The notes under the pieces are model-generated. The model did no database searches and was not told the origin of the DNA. It saw nothing but the letters and a program-made list of their open reading frames with translations. 64,000 bases of DNA from Antitrichia curtipendula (Eukaryota; Streptophyta; Bryopsida; Hypnales; Leucodontaceae), in NCBI GenBank assembly GCA_951230915.1, contig OX579636.1, positions 7,145,001 through 7,209,000 of the forward strand. Direction: 5' to 3'. How positions within the stretch are numbered: position 1 is the stretch's first letter; each line of letters starts with the position of its first letter. Shown here one piece after another: positions 51,933 through 62,639 of the stretch. The position numbers and the translations under genes were made by a program.

Positions 51933-52219
51933 CTGCACCCGCAACAAAAGCTCGTTAATTGAACGAAACTTGTACTTAGAAATTCGCTTTGCATAAATTA
52001 ATTTCTGGATCACATTAGTGACAATTTTCATAACTTTTGACTAGAAGCCACCAGAAGCAAGCAAACCAGAAACGTCTACAGCGCAGTCAACCGATTGCTG
52101 CTACTTCCCTAAGTACCCCGCGTTTCCCAACTATTGATACCACACCAGCGTGAACAAACTAGAATCGCAAATTGACTTACTGTTCTGGTGCCTGGTTTTG
52201 GATTGCCATTTTCAAACTC

Positions 52220-52600
52220 AATCACCTCGTATGCACACGAAATTCCGAAATCAATGTTTCCGTAACTCGAGTACAGTGCTGTTCCCTAAACCCTAACAAT
52301 CCCACATGACACGCAACTCATTCCACGCGCCACAAACCGAGCGACCACAATTGAGGTACAGAGGTCGATCTAGGCTCGATTGGTGCTACCTTCAAGCTCA
52401 AACTGGAAGTAATCACCTCGTATGCACACGAAATCCACAAATCAAGGTTTCCGTAACTCCAGTACAGTGCTGTTCTCTAAACCCTAACAATCCCACATGA
52501 CGCGCGAATCACTCCATGCGCCTTCAACCAAGCAACCACAATCGAGGTACAGAGATCGATCTAGGCTCGATTGGTGCTACTTCAAGCTCAAACCGGAAGT
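52220..52600. repeat. Tandem duplication of ~190 bp
   Basis: 52220-52410 and 52411-52600 are two diverged copies in direct tandem, each starting AATCACCTCGTATGCACACG and ending ACTGGAAGT / ACCGGAAGT. Each holds a CCCTAAACCCTAAC telo-box-like stretch, read on the minus strand as a plant promoter telo-box. They lie upstream (minus sense) of the VAC14 exons and may be captured 5' flank. Confidence 0.8.
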
Positions 52601-53625
52601 ACCCGCCGTAAATCTCATACATTGATATACCACGCAAGTAGCATAACAAATCCCTAGAACGATTCATTGCTCACCTTCTTCCCGCTTGATCTCGGGCGAG
52701 AAATTGCGACCAGAATGGTACGGAGGGCTTCCTTCTTCTAAAACCGCGACCTAGGAATCCACCGTCGTCGCTGCAGACAGTGCAGAGTTCTTCAGCGTGG
52801 CCATGGTTGTCACCAACTTCCGTCCCAGTTGCGTTACCATCTGCTATTTTTGGTTTTCTGTATGCCCTAATTCTGCCTCAGCCACCTAACCTTAACTAGC
52901 TCCTCCACTTCGCTTTCGGCGACCACCAAACTAAGCTAGAAATCACATCAGAACTCTCTCAAATCTATCACTAACTTAGTATCGTCATTCCCGAATTTCA
53001 TCTCGTACATAATTCACTGCATTGCAACCCTAAAAATCAAGCTCAAGGGAAAGCTGGTGAGATTGAAGGAACAAGCTTGTGAGATTTAAGGGATGAGATG
53101 CATCCATATCGCATTGTCGCATTTAGAGTAGAGGATGGAACATACTACAATACCTTTACACTGCAGCTCCAGTGTGGTGGGGAAGTACTGATTTCTTTAT
53201 TTGAGAGCTTCTTGTGAACTTCGATTCTTCATGCGAGTTACAAATGAGGGAATCTTGCCTTGTGAGTTTCATGTCAGTTCCATTGTGCAAGTGTGCTTAC
53301 AGAAAAAGGCTTCCAATTCAATGTTTGTAGTTGATTGTCGTTCTGCAAGTGGCAGCATTACACGGGCACTGGAACTCACCACTCACAGACGAATGTGATC
53401 CACGTTCAGCACAAATCAGGTGCACACAAAAGTCCCCCATTGCTCACCTTCAAGATTGTCCATAACCTTTACATTATTTATCCAAACAAAAACGAACCAA
53501 AGCTTTACATGTAGACAAATATATATTTATGAGAGGAACAATGTGCTCAAGAAATTCAAGTTGATTGAATGCAGAAATTTACTCAATCTCCCCGACGCCT
53601 CTGCGACGAACTTTCATGGAGAAAC
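52601..53625. other. Stretch within the CACTA element without a clear gene
   Basis: A minus-strand frame near 52815-52690 ends at a good donor (GGAAGAAG|GTGAGC) and could be the first exon of captured sequence, but no family is recognised. The remainder shows only short ORFs. Confidence 0.35.
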
Positions 53626-54108
53626 CTAGTGCTGTAGTTTTGCTAGATAACTCTCTGCCTCTTTCAAAGTTTTAAAACTTTTGAACTCCTGACCCTTATA
53701 ACCATTTACTTGCCGCTTACACGTCTCCCAAGTATCATACACTCCAGGTCGAAATCCCCTTTTCACTGCATAGAATTTCTTTGGCTCAATTCTTCCAACA
53801 GCAGAATATGTGTCGACAGGGGTCGAATGTACAATATTCGGCTCGCGAACCGCAGAAGACTCCGCAACAGCCCTCACTTCTCGAACCGCAAGAACCGAGA
53901 CAGGCAAATCCGACACTTCATCTTCAAGTCGACGCCACAATCGTGCACAAAGAATATCGCTCACCATGACAAAACAATGCGCCACAATTTTGTGCAGAGA
54001 AGCCAACAACGCCCACAGCAACAACAATATCAAATCGGCTGTACTTAAAGGACGTTCCTGACGAACAGCTGATCTTTCACGGGAAACTCTAGCGCCATAA
54101 TCTGCCAT
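53626..54108 (-). CDS. Protein with RNase H1 N-terminal (viroplasmin-like) domain
   Basis: A 160-aa ORF from the ATG at 54108 (MADYGARVSRERSAV). Residues ~24-45 are strongly hydrophobic (LILLLLWALLASLHKIV) and may span a membrane. The C-terminal ~50 residues match the RNase H1 N-terminal fold: KKFYAVKRGFRPGVYDTW, then GYKGQEFKSFKTLKEAESYL, with the conserved aromatic and basic residues that bind RNA/DNA hybrids. No catalytic RNase H domain follows. It lies inside the CACTA element beside the 76-bp palindrome, in the same orientation as the captured VAC14 pieces. It could be captured host sequence or an element protein; the function is not known. Confidence 0.65.
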   Translation of the reverse strand: MADYGARVSRERSAVRQERPLSTADLILLLLWALLASLHKIVAHCFVMVSDILCARLWRRLEDEVSDLPVSVLAVREVRAVAESSAVREPNIVHSTPVDTYSAVGRIEPKKFYAVKRGFRPGVYDTWETCKRQVNGYKGQEFKSFKTLKEAESYLAKLQH

Positions 54109-54264
54109 AGTTTCGCTCCTCTCAATTCCTAGAAAATGCAAAGCTTCAGATCTTGGGGGAAGAGAAGGTGAAGGAGTTGACACGTAATGCTCAACTGAAT
54201 AGAGAAAAGATTGAATTCATATAGGATGGATGTCATATTTTTGGCATTAAGATTAAAGAAAATA

Positions 54265-54418
54265 GGGGTTCTGGCGAGTACGGGGTTTTGAGTTGCATTG
54301 TAGTTGCACTGTAGTTGAACTTTAGTTGCACTGTAGTTGCACGCAACTACAGTGCAACTAAAGTTCAACTACAGTGCAACTACAATGCAACTCAAAACCC
54401 CGTACTCGCCAGAACCCC
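54265..54418. repeat. Perfect 76-bp inverted repeat with GCAACT motifs
   Basis: 54265-54340 and 54343-54418 are exact reverse complements with only AC between them. Each arm runs from GGGGTTCTGGCGAGTACGGG through several AGTTGCA units. The right side continues to TTCTTCTAGTG (54424-54434), a CACTA-type end (inverted, CACTAGAAGAA). The left arm lacks a clear matching terminus (CATTAAGATTAAAG). It may be two element ends joined head to head. It lies ~500 bp upstream of the TNP2 start. Confidence 0.9.
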
Positions 54419-56819
54419 TTTTTTTCTTCTAGTGATATTACCGTTGTGTGATGAAAGTTACACGTCATTGTTCTTTAACCTGTAGCTTATACACACATGC
54501 GCTCTTTCTAAAAGAAGTTTCCATAGTGAAAATCGTGGCCCTGGAGGATGAAATCTATAGACAGAAGTCACCCCGCCTACCTAGCTCCATTCAAAGTTTG
54601 TATGAAAGTTGCTAAGGAATGCAGGAACTCTTTGAAGTTGACAGACGTTGGTCTGCATAGCCCAGGCCGCTGGAGTGCTTGAAATCTATCAGTGCCAAAA
54701 CATTTCATTGTGCGATTCGTTCAAATTCTGTCACTTGAATTATTCTTTCTTTTCATCGTTTCGGCTATATGGGAGAAGGTTTAGGGTTTATGCATAGAAG
54801 ATTGACTAACTTGAACGCCTTCTTTTGTTAGTTTAGTATTTCCTTTCTAAGGTACAAGCATATTCAAAAGGCAATTGCAGTGGTTGCAATTTAAATTGCA
54901 GTGAGATTGGAATGGAGCCAAGGTAGGATGGATACAGAGAATGATCGACTACAAGTCACAGAGGAGCGGCGACAGCAACTTCGTGATGACAAACTGTGGG
55001 TGAGAGAGTATCGCCGTGCTAGGTTTCATAATTTACAAAGAATGAGTTGTCCATGTTGTAAATGTAAGGGTGGCAGGAAGTGGCTTGTTTCGACAGTGAA
55101 GGATCATCTAACCAAAAATGGGAGGGATTCAAAATTTCGTGTGTGGCGAGGACCTGGGAGTAGGGAGACATCAGATGAGGAATGGAAGACTGAATTCTGG
55201 AGGTCTACAGGCGACTCTGCAGGAGGTGAAGAAGTACCTGTCGATAATGAAGTGGACACTAGGAATATGCTCGACAACTTGTTCCAAGGAGTCGAAGACT
55301 CAGAGGCCATCAAAGCACAGCTCCATGACGTGGAGGCCATGGAAGAACGGCTATATGATACAGTAGTAGAGGCTTTTACTATAGCAGACAACGTTAACAG
55401 CGAATGCAATTCTAGACCAAGCGTAGATGCTGCATTGGAGGTGCAAAATGCTATGCCGCAAGAAGAACCAGTAGGTGATACAGATGAGCAACCAGAGCTT
55501 CAAGGTCCAAGCAATTTTGATGCTCAAATTTTGGAAGAAGCTCTACATGAATTGTATGAAGGTGCTCAGTGTACCAAGTTGGCAGCCACAATTCTTCTCA
55601 TGAATCTGTGCACAGTCCATGGAGTTAGTAACAATTTTGCAGATGAATTGTTTATTCTTTTGCAAGGACACATTCTACCACAAGGGAATACGTTGCCAAA
55701 GAATTTTTATGCAGCTCGAAGACTAACAGGCAAACTAGGATTGGCTTACAATAGCATCCATGCATGCGAGCAAGGATGTGTCTTGTTTAGAGGTGAACTC
55801 CAGGATGCTACAAATTGTCCAAAATGTAATCGTCCAAGGTACAGGGATGAGATGAGGAAGAAGTTTCCAGTAAAAGTTTTGAGGCATTTTCCCATCATCC
55901 CAAGACTGCAGCGCATGTTTCGTAGCCCAGTATTGTCGAAGTTGTTGTTGTGGCATTCAGAGAATGCAAGCAATCTTCCTAAAGGAGACAATTTAGTGCG
56001 ACATCCATGCGATTCAAAAGCGTGGCGCCACTTCCATGAAAATGTGGACCCAAGTTTTGGTGAAGACTCCAGAAATGTCCATTTTGCTCTTGCTGCAGAT
56101 GGAGTGAATCCTTTCAAGCAAAACCGCTCAAGTTGGTCTGCTTGGCCAGTGACTTTGCTGAATTATAATTTGCCCCCTTGGTTGTGCACCAAAAAATTCT
56201 TTATGATGTTGGCTTTGTTGATTCTTGGAAAGCAATCCGTAACTGCTGAAGTGTTCGACGTGTATCTGGAGCCCTTGGTGGATGAATTGTTGGAACTGTG
56301 GAAGGGGATACCTGCACATGATGTTGTCCAAGAAATTGGTGCTCGTTCTTTCAACCTCAGAGCAGTTCTTATGTGGACAATCCATGACTATCCTGAATAT
56401 GGTACAGTAGGTGGATTTGCACATCAAGGATACGCAGGGTGTGCATGGTGTGGTGTTGATTTAGGAGCAGAGCATTCAACGGAGCTATGTAAAGAAATCT
56501 ATCAAGGGGCTCGCAGATGGTTGCCCACGAATCATCCTTATCGCTCAGAGCGCATGAAGGATCACTTTGATGGGCAGTTGGAAACACGTGGAAGGCCCAA
56601 GATAGTGTTTGTTGAAGAACAGTTGGAATACGCGGAGCAATATAAGGCTTGGAAAGTAGCAGGGAACAAAGACGGTGCTCCAGGAGATCCCTCTAAGTTG
56701 CATGGAGTAAAGCGAGCTAGTATTCTTTTCAAGTTGCCATACTGGAAGGTGAGTTGTAGCAATCCATCCACTAAAACAACTAAGAAGCAACGATGACTGA
56801 TAAGTAGAATAGCTATACA

Positions 56820-57180
56820 GTACAGTCGTTAAAAAAATGATAGTCAATAGTTGCGTAACAGTTGTGCCGTAGTTGTGCTATAGTCGCATATCAGTTGTGA
56901 CATAGTTGCATACCAGTTGCCCCTTAGTCGCATATTAGTTGTGTTGTAGTTGCATAGTAGTTGTGCCATAGTCGCGTAGTAGTTGTGCCATAGTTGCATA
57001 TCAGTTGTGCCTTAGTTGCATAGTAGTTGTTCCATAGTTGCAAACCAGTTGTGCCATAGTTGTATATCAGTTGTGCCTTAGTTGCATACCAGTTGTGTCA
57101 TAGTCGAATATCAGTTGTGTCATAGCTGCATATCAGTTGTGCCGTAGTTGCATATCAATGGTATCGTATTTGCATATAAA
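56820..57180. repeat. AGTTGCATA array in TNP2 intron 1
   Basis: About 20 spaced copies of AGTTG(C/T)(A/G)TA, with spacers like TCAGTTGTGCC, fill the first half of the intron. The orientation matches the right-end array. Confidence 0.85.
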
Positions 57181-58439
57181 GCCGTATTTGTTTTCAAAAT
57201 ATAGTAGCATTGCATTTCTAATGAGTGCCTACAATAGACTCTGAAGTACCTGTATTGTACTACTACTGACCCTAATTTTCGACTAAAATCATTTGTATAT
57301 ATACTTTTGAGAGAGATGATATGATAATAAAAACATTTTGTAGGGAGATGTCCAAGTGAATGTGTCTACATATATAGGGGCAGTCTTTGTTCCTTGTCAA
57401 TTTCATACTAATTTGAGAAGAATGTTTATATGGCCAGAGACTTCTTATCCGCTATACACTGGATGTCATGCATTGTGAGATGAATCTGGCCAAGAATTTT
57501 TTGAAAACAGTAAGTGGAAAAAAAGATACAGTGAAAGTGCGTCGGGATCTACAAAGAAGAGGTATACGGAAGCACTTGTGGTTGACACCGAGCCCTCGGA
57601 GAGCTGGTAAGATGCTGAAACCAGCTGCAGGATACGTTCTCTCTGATAAAGAGTATGAACAATTTGCAGACATTCTGGCTTCTGTGAAGCTTCCTTCAAG
57701 GTACTCATCATCATTTGAAAAACATATGAAGGCCAAAAAATTTGGGAGCCTCAAATCACATGATTATCATGTGTTAACGCAGCAGTTGATGCCATTGGCA
57801 TTGAGGGGTCTACTGAAGCCTGGACCTCGCATGGCCGTCATGCGGATGTGCAAGATATTTCAAAGAATATGCACAAAAGTTTATAATCCAGCGGAGTTTG
57901 AGTCACTTCAACTAGATGTGGTTGAAAGTATGGCTCTATTGGAGATGGAATTTCCACCGTCCTTTTTTGACATGATGACACATCTTCCGTATCATCTAGT
58001 ACAGGAACTTGACTTGTGTGGACCAGTGAGCACAAGGTGGATGTATCCAATTGAAAGATACATGAAAACATTGAAGAATTATGTTCGAAACATGGCTAGA
58101 CCAGAGGCGTGTATGGCAGAAGGGTACGTGAAGGAAGAAGGTCTTGGCTTTGTAACAGAGTATCTACAAAGATTTGAAGTTCTCAAGAGGCGTATATGGG
58201 ACGCAGAGGAGGAATTTGGCGATGCTGAAGAGGTTCTTGAGGGAGCGGGTCGACCACTTGTAATGTCTCCTGCATTGCGGGATGCAGCGCATAACTATGT
58301 GCTGAATAATGTTGCTATTTTGGAGCCACTTGTCAAGTAAGTTGTATTAGCTTCTTCTTCCACTTGTAGAATCCATTTAGTAAAACATGGATAGGTTGCA
58401 GTATATTGATATGAAATTAGTGTGAATAGCAAAGTACTG

Positions 58440-58600
58440 ACTACCATGCAACTGAAAAGCAACTAAAATGCAACTGAAAAGCAACTGCCATGCAACTAAA
58501 ATGCAATTAAAGTGCAACTGAAATGCAACTACAATGCAACTGAAATGCAACTAAACAGCAACAAAACTGCAACTAACATGCAACTACAATGCAAGTATCG
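58440..58600. repeat. GCAACT array in TNP2 intron 2
   Basis: About a dozen copies of (A/T)GCAACT in ~150 bp, in the orientation opposite to intron 1 and the same as the left-end array. Confidence 0.85.
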
Positions 58601-59479
58601 TCACTTCAAAATTAATGTTTGAGGTAGGTGGATGGAATTGACCATCTGTAGTATTTGCTACTAGGAAATCTTTACATTTATGATTTTGAACTTCTATCTT
58701 GTGTGTGCAGGAAGTGGAAGGAAGAATGTGAAATTGATCCAAGCACAGCACCACTTGATGCGTGGATAAGAACGGCTCTTTGCAACAGTAGTGCTGATGC
58801 TCACACTCCGAAGGATAGAGATAGGATGTTATTATCCAACAGACCATTGCAAAAGACACTTTGATATTCTCGTATGAGAGCTTTTGGAAATCACTTCAGG
58901 GTTGACGATAACTCTTCTAACCAATTGCAAACATATGATTGCGGTGTTGCATCTGTATTCGAAATTCCAGCTCCTGATCTTCGAGACGTGTCAGTGCACT
59001 ACGTCGGAGTATTGAAAGATATATTCAAACTAGATTATGGATGTCTTAGCAATCCCGTGATACTATTGTGGTGTGAATGGGTGAAAAAATCAAACAATCG
59101 AGGAAACCCAACATACATCAGGGACAATGATGGTTTCCTTGTAGTGAACTTTCGTCACAAAATGCGGAAGATGCTTGATCCTTTTATTTTTCCAAGCCAA
59201 GCAACCCAAGTGTTCTTTGCATCTGATGTGCTTAGGAAAGAAGATTGGAAAGTAGTATTACACAAGCAACCTCGTGCTCGACGAGAATTCGTAGACACAT
59301 CAGATGTATTTGTTAGCACCACTGTTCAAACTTCTGGTCTCGCTGCTCCAGAGAATGTGCCTCCTCTACCTATTGTCCCGTCTCTGGTTGGAGCTATAGA
59401 GTTATCTATAGAGGACAATCTCTTGGCATCTGCAAGATATTAAGAGCATTCATGGAAAATATTCATTTTCTAAACAAAC

Positions 59480-60390
59480 TCTAATTGTTTTCTAGTTGCA
59501 TTCCAGTTGTTCTATAGTTGCATGCTAGTTATTTAGTAGTTGCATGGCAGTTGTTCTGTACCTGCATGATAGTTGTTCTGTTATAGAGGGATGTCAATTG
59601 TTCTATAGTTGCATGTTAGTTGTTCTCTAGTTGCATACGAGTCACTTCTCTAGTTGCATACGAGTCACTGTATAGTTGCATGAGAATCATTTTATAGTTG
59701 CATGTTGGTTGTTCTTTCCAGTTGCATTCTAGTCCTTCTTTAGTTGCAATCCAATCAGTTCATAGTCCAATCCTAGCGTACACGTGTCCACATCAGCAAC
59801 TATGGTGAATGTCGGATGTCTAAAACTTCACAGTCACCCCCCTAGTTGCATACGAGTCATTGTATAGTTGCATGCGAGTCATTTTATAGTTGCATGTTGG
59901 TTGTTCTTTCCAGTTGCATTCTAGTCCTTCTTTAGTTGCAATCCAATCAGTTGATAGTCCAATCCTAGCGTACACGTGTCCACATCAGCAACTATGATGA
60001 ATGTCGGATGTCTAAAACCTCACAGTCACTTCTCTAGTTGCATACGAGTCACTGTATAGTTGCATGAGAGTCAATTTATAGTTGCATGAGAGTCATTCTC
60101 TAGTTGCACGTCGGTTGTTCTTTCCAGTTGCATTGTAGTCCTTCTTTAGTTGAATTCGAATCAGTCTTTAGTCGAACCCTAGCGTACAGTTGTCCACATC
60201 AGCAACTACGATGAATTTCGGATGTAAAATACCTCACGGTAAATTCTCAGTTACACTTTCGTAACCCTACTTTTCATTCTACGACTACTTAGCGACTATA
60301 ACAGCATAGTCGCAGAATTTGGTGCAAATACAGAGGGATGTAGTCGCAGAGTAGTTGAATAGGACACGTAGTTGCATATGAGTCGGTTGT
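59480..60390. repeat. Right subterminal AGTTGC array with a 192-bp triplication
   Basis: Many AGTTGCAT units lie between the TNP2 stop and the element end. Within it, 59651-59842 and 59843-60034 are 192-bp tandem copies, followed by a third, longer copy (60035 to about 60245). Each contains GTACACGTGTCCACATCAGC (GTACAGTTGTCC in the third). Confidence 0.85.
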
Positions 60391-60414
60391 GAAAGTACGC
60401 TTTTTCTTCCAGTG

Positions 60415-60860
60415 GCCACTTTATAGTAAGTACATTCAACGCCAAAAACTTTGATGACTTGTAAAGGAACTAGCACGACAGGTGAAGACTTTTACTGGTT
60501 CACATGTTCATTCCAATTTTCTTCTACTCCTCCTCCATTCTAATATGTATAGCTGACCTACGCACAAGACAAACACACTCTGATGCTTGAATGAATAATG
60601 ACTTATAAAAAACGTCTCCTACAAGTAAGGTCCAGAATCTCACTTTCATGACATAGCTACGAGGTAAAGAGAGGCCTCTGTGCTACCTTCCAAGATCCCT
60701 GCAGCTCCTATACAAATATGGCAGTGACATTAGTTGCTATCAACGTACAAAATTAATTTTTGATTTGCATTGGCTGCGTAAGTACAGTGGTAGCTCCGAC
60801 ATTGCATTGACAGAGTCCGCTTGGCAGCGCTTGCCCTCTTCCAAGCAATGCATAGTCTGC
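60415..60860. other. Short intergenic stretch between the CACTA and Harbinger sequences
   Basis: No gene recognised. Minus-strand ORFs at 60730-60946 look like chance frames. Confidence 0.4.
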
Positions 60861-60879
60861 AGCGTTGCCTCACTCCGAT

Positions 60880-62639
60880 CCTGTACATCACAAAAGAATA
60901 AGGAATGATCGGGGTCCCAACTGGGTGCTCCAAGAAATCCTAGCACTTGTAGCTACTAAGCGTGCAATGTTTTTGGAAGAGGTGGATGCAGTGGACGCAT
61001 GTGATCTGATGACCCCTAAGAATACTAAGTGGATCCAAATTGCAAAAGATGTGATGAGGGCTGGTTTCTCACCTTGTTTTCGTGACGGACAAGCTTACAA
61101 GACAAAGTGGAACCAAGTCCTGCCAGTTTACAAACACATTGTGGACTACCTTGCAAGAACTGGTAGAAATGTTCCAGAGTATTCGAACTTGTCTACTGCT
61201 GAACGCAAAGAAGAAGGACTACCTAAGCAATTCTTTCAAGACCTTTATACTGCCATTGACGAGTAGTATGGGATGCGGCCTCAGATTCAACCCCCCATAT
61301 TCGTGACCACCTATCCTCTACCAATACTAACTACAGACAACCTCCGCATGAACACATTGAAGAGTACAACACTACCAAACCTGATATGGAGGATCCTATG
61401 GACCTGCCTGCAGAAGATGTACAAGACGCCATGGAAGATGGCACCCCCCTCGGTCACCACGGTCTTCATTTTCCACACCTGGCCGTGTTGGTGCGCCATC
61501 ACAGTCTGTTGGGACTCCTTTGCCTGTACTACGGCCTAGTTTTCCATCTGGCATCACCCCCCACAGAATTATTTCTTCAGATACATCTTTGTATTTCATA
61601 AGACGGCGTCCTGGACTCCCGGTCATACAGCTGTGCGGAGAAAGAGTGTTTTGGGACATACCTTAATTGCAGAGGCGACAAAGAGTACAAGAGCGGTGAT
61701 GGCCCAGCAATTGCAAAACATTGTTGATTCTAGCCGAGAGTTGGAGCGTTCCAAAATTGAAGTTCAACTTAAACTATTCACTGAGCAGATCATGACAAAG
61801 TTTACAACCTACGATTTGTCAACAGAACATCATATTCATTAGTTTGGGAGATTGAGGACCTCCCAAAATAATCATGCTGATCTCGACTTAAATCAACAAT
61901 TTCCATTAAAATGAGAGTTTTGATGTAAATTGACATAAAACCTTTCAATATTAGGTCAAATTTTGAAAGGTTTTCTATCAGTTTAACTTGAATCGAGTTA
62001 AATTGACATAAAGCCTTTCAATATTAGGTCAAATCTGAAAGGTTTTCTATCAATTTAACTCGAATCAAGTTAAATTGACAAGAAAACCTTTCAATTTTAG
62101 CTGAATTGATATAAAACTTTTCGTTGAGTTTTTTTTAAATAACCTCTCATTTCAATGGAAAACTCCCATTTTAATGAATATGGTGTTACAGTTATTGTGT
62201 GGTTATTGTTGTTTCATGGGTTCGCATGTTAATTTAACAGTTATTGCATCATTACGACGCATTACTACACAATTTATTGCATTGTTATGATGCATCATTA
62301 GTTGCATCAAATGATGCATCGAAACGATGCAGTAAATTGTCTAGTAATGCGTTGTAACAATGCGATAGCTGTTAAATTAACTTGCGAACCCATGAAACAA
62401 CAGTAACCACACAATAATTGTTGACAAATTGTAGGTTGTAAAGTTTGTGATGATGTCTTACCAGCGTAACAAGGACCGCCGACTATATGACCATGTAGTA
62501 GCAGCGAACGAGAATGCCCAGTTGTCAATTTTAAAACAAGGCAAAATTGTCAACTGTTTATCTCAACTCTCCAACATATTGGGGAGGACATTACAGAATA
62601 GCAGCAACCCCAAGACGATGAGCATGCCCCAATAGAGTA
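60880..62639 (+). pseudogene. Myb/SANT (trihelix-like) partner protein of a PIF/Harbinger element, broken
   Basis: PIF/Harbinger elements need a Myb-like protein to bring transposase to DNA. The SANT-like part is at 60897-61263: GPNWVLQEILALVATKR, TPKNTKWIQIAKDVMRAGF and KTKWNQVLPVYKHIVDYL. A TAG at 61264-61266 replaces a Trp expected before YG.RPQIQPP. A C-run just after is one base short, which shifts frame to HIRDHLSS. Later pieces are MEDPMDLPAEDVQDAMED (61386), LGHTLIAEATKSTRAVMAQQ to KLFTEQI (61633-61795), then, after a 652-bp insertion, YQRNKDRRLYDHVVAANENAQ (62460-62632). The upstream start was not identified. Confidence 0.7.
61796..62447. mobile_element. 652-bp insertion splitting the Myb gene, CAAAG-ended family
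   Basis: The left end CAAAGTTTACAACCTACG and inverted right end CAAACTTTACAACCTACA bracket DNA absent from the protein: ..KLFTEQ on one side continues as MMSYQRN on the other. The right ~130 bp resembles the ends of the 1,395-bp elements at 14-23 kb (shared TTGTTTCATGGGT.CG and TATCGCATTGTTAC). Inside are a direct-repeat/palindrome block (61925-62110, GGTTTTCTATCA.TTTAACT.GAATC repeated) and an inverted pair (about 62175-62300 and 62307-62430). The target duplication is unclear. Confidence 0.65.

Larger units (their letters stand above)
54928..59443 (+). pseudogene. TNP2 transposase (TNPD-type) of the CACTA element, three exons, one premature stop
   Basis: The catalytic transposase of CACTA elements. 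Exons: 54928-56748, 57438-58336 and 58711-59443, GT-AG, phases fit, 1,150 codons. Domains in order: a Cys-rich transposase-associated region (MSCPCCKCKGGRKWL); TNP2 (DSKAWRHFHENVDPSF, ALAADGVNPF, NYNLPPWLCTKKFFMMLALL, FDVYLEPLVDELLELW); a DUF4218 block (QLMPLALRGLLKPG, MEFPPSFFDMMTHL, RWMYPIERYMKTLKNYVR); and a DUF4216 block (HYVGVLKDIFKLDYG, DPFIFPSQATQVFFASD). A TGA at 58862-58864 falls in frame before YSRMRAFGNHFRV, where Arg is expected (CGA to TGA), cutting the last ~190 residues. Introns 1 and 2 are packed with GTTGCA/GCAACT. The GTG upstream at 54901 is not used. Confidence 0.88.
42409..60414. mobile_element. Probable 18-kb CACTA (En/Spm) element with captured genes
   Basis: The right end is ...TTCTTCCAGTG (60404-60414), which inverted is CACTGGAAGAA, a classic CACTA terminus. 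The left end near 42409 reads CAACTAGAAAACGAGGGG, a slightly mutated counterpart. Subterminal repeats of one motif are inverted at the two ends: GCAACT at 42420-43970 and AGTTGC at 59480-60390. Between them lie a TNPA-like gene (minus) and a TNP2 gene (plus), the two proteins an autonomous element needs, plus captured host sequence. GCC follows the right end; GCC also lies two bases outside the left CAACTAG, so a duplication is possible but not clean. Two adjoining elements are an alternative. Confidence 0.55.

Noticed and set aside
53710..54061. Plus-strand ORFs opposite the RNase H1-domain gene
   Set aside because: The minus strand encodes a recognisable domain; these frames are its shadows.
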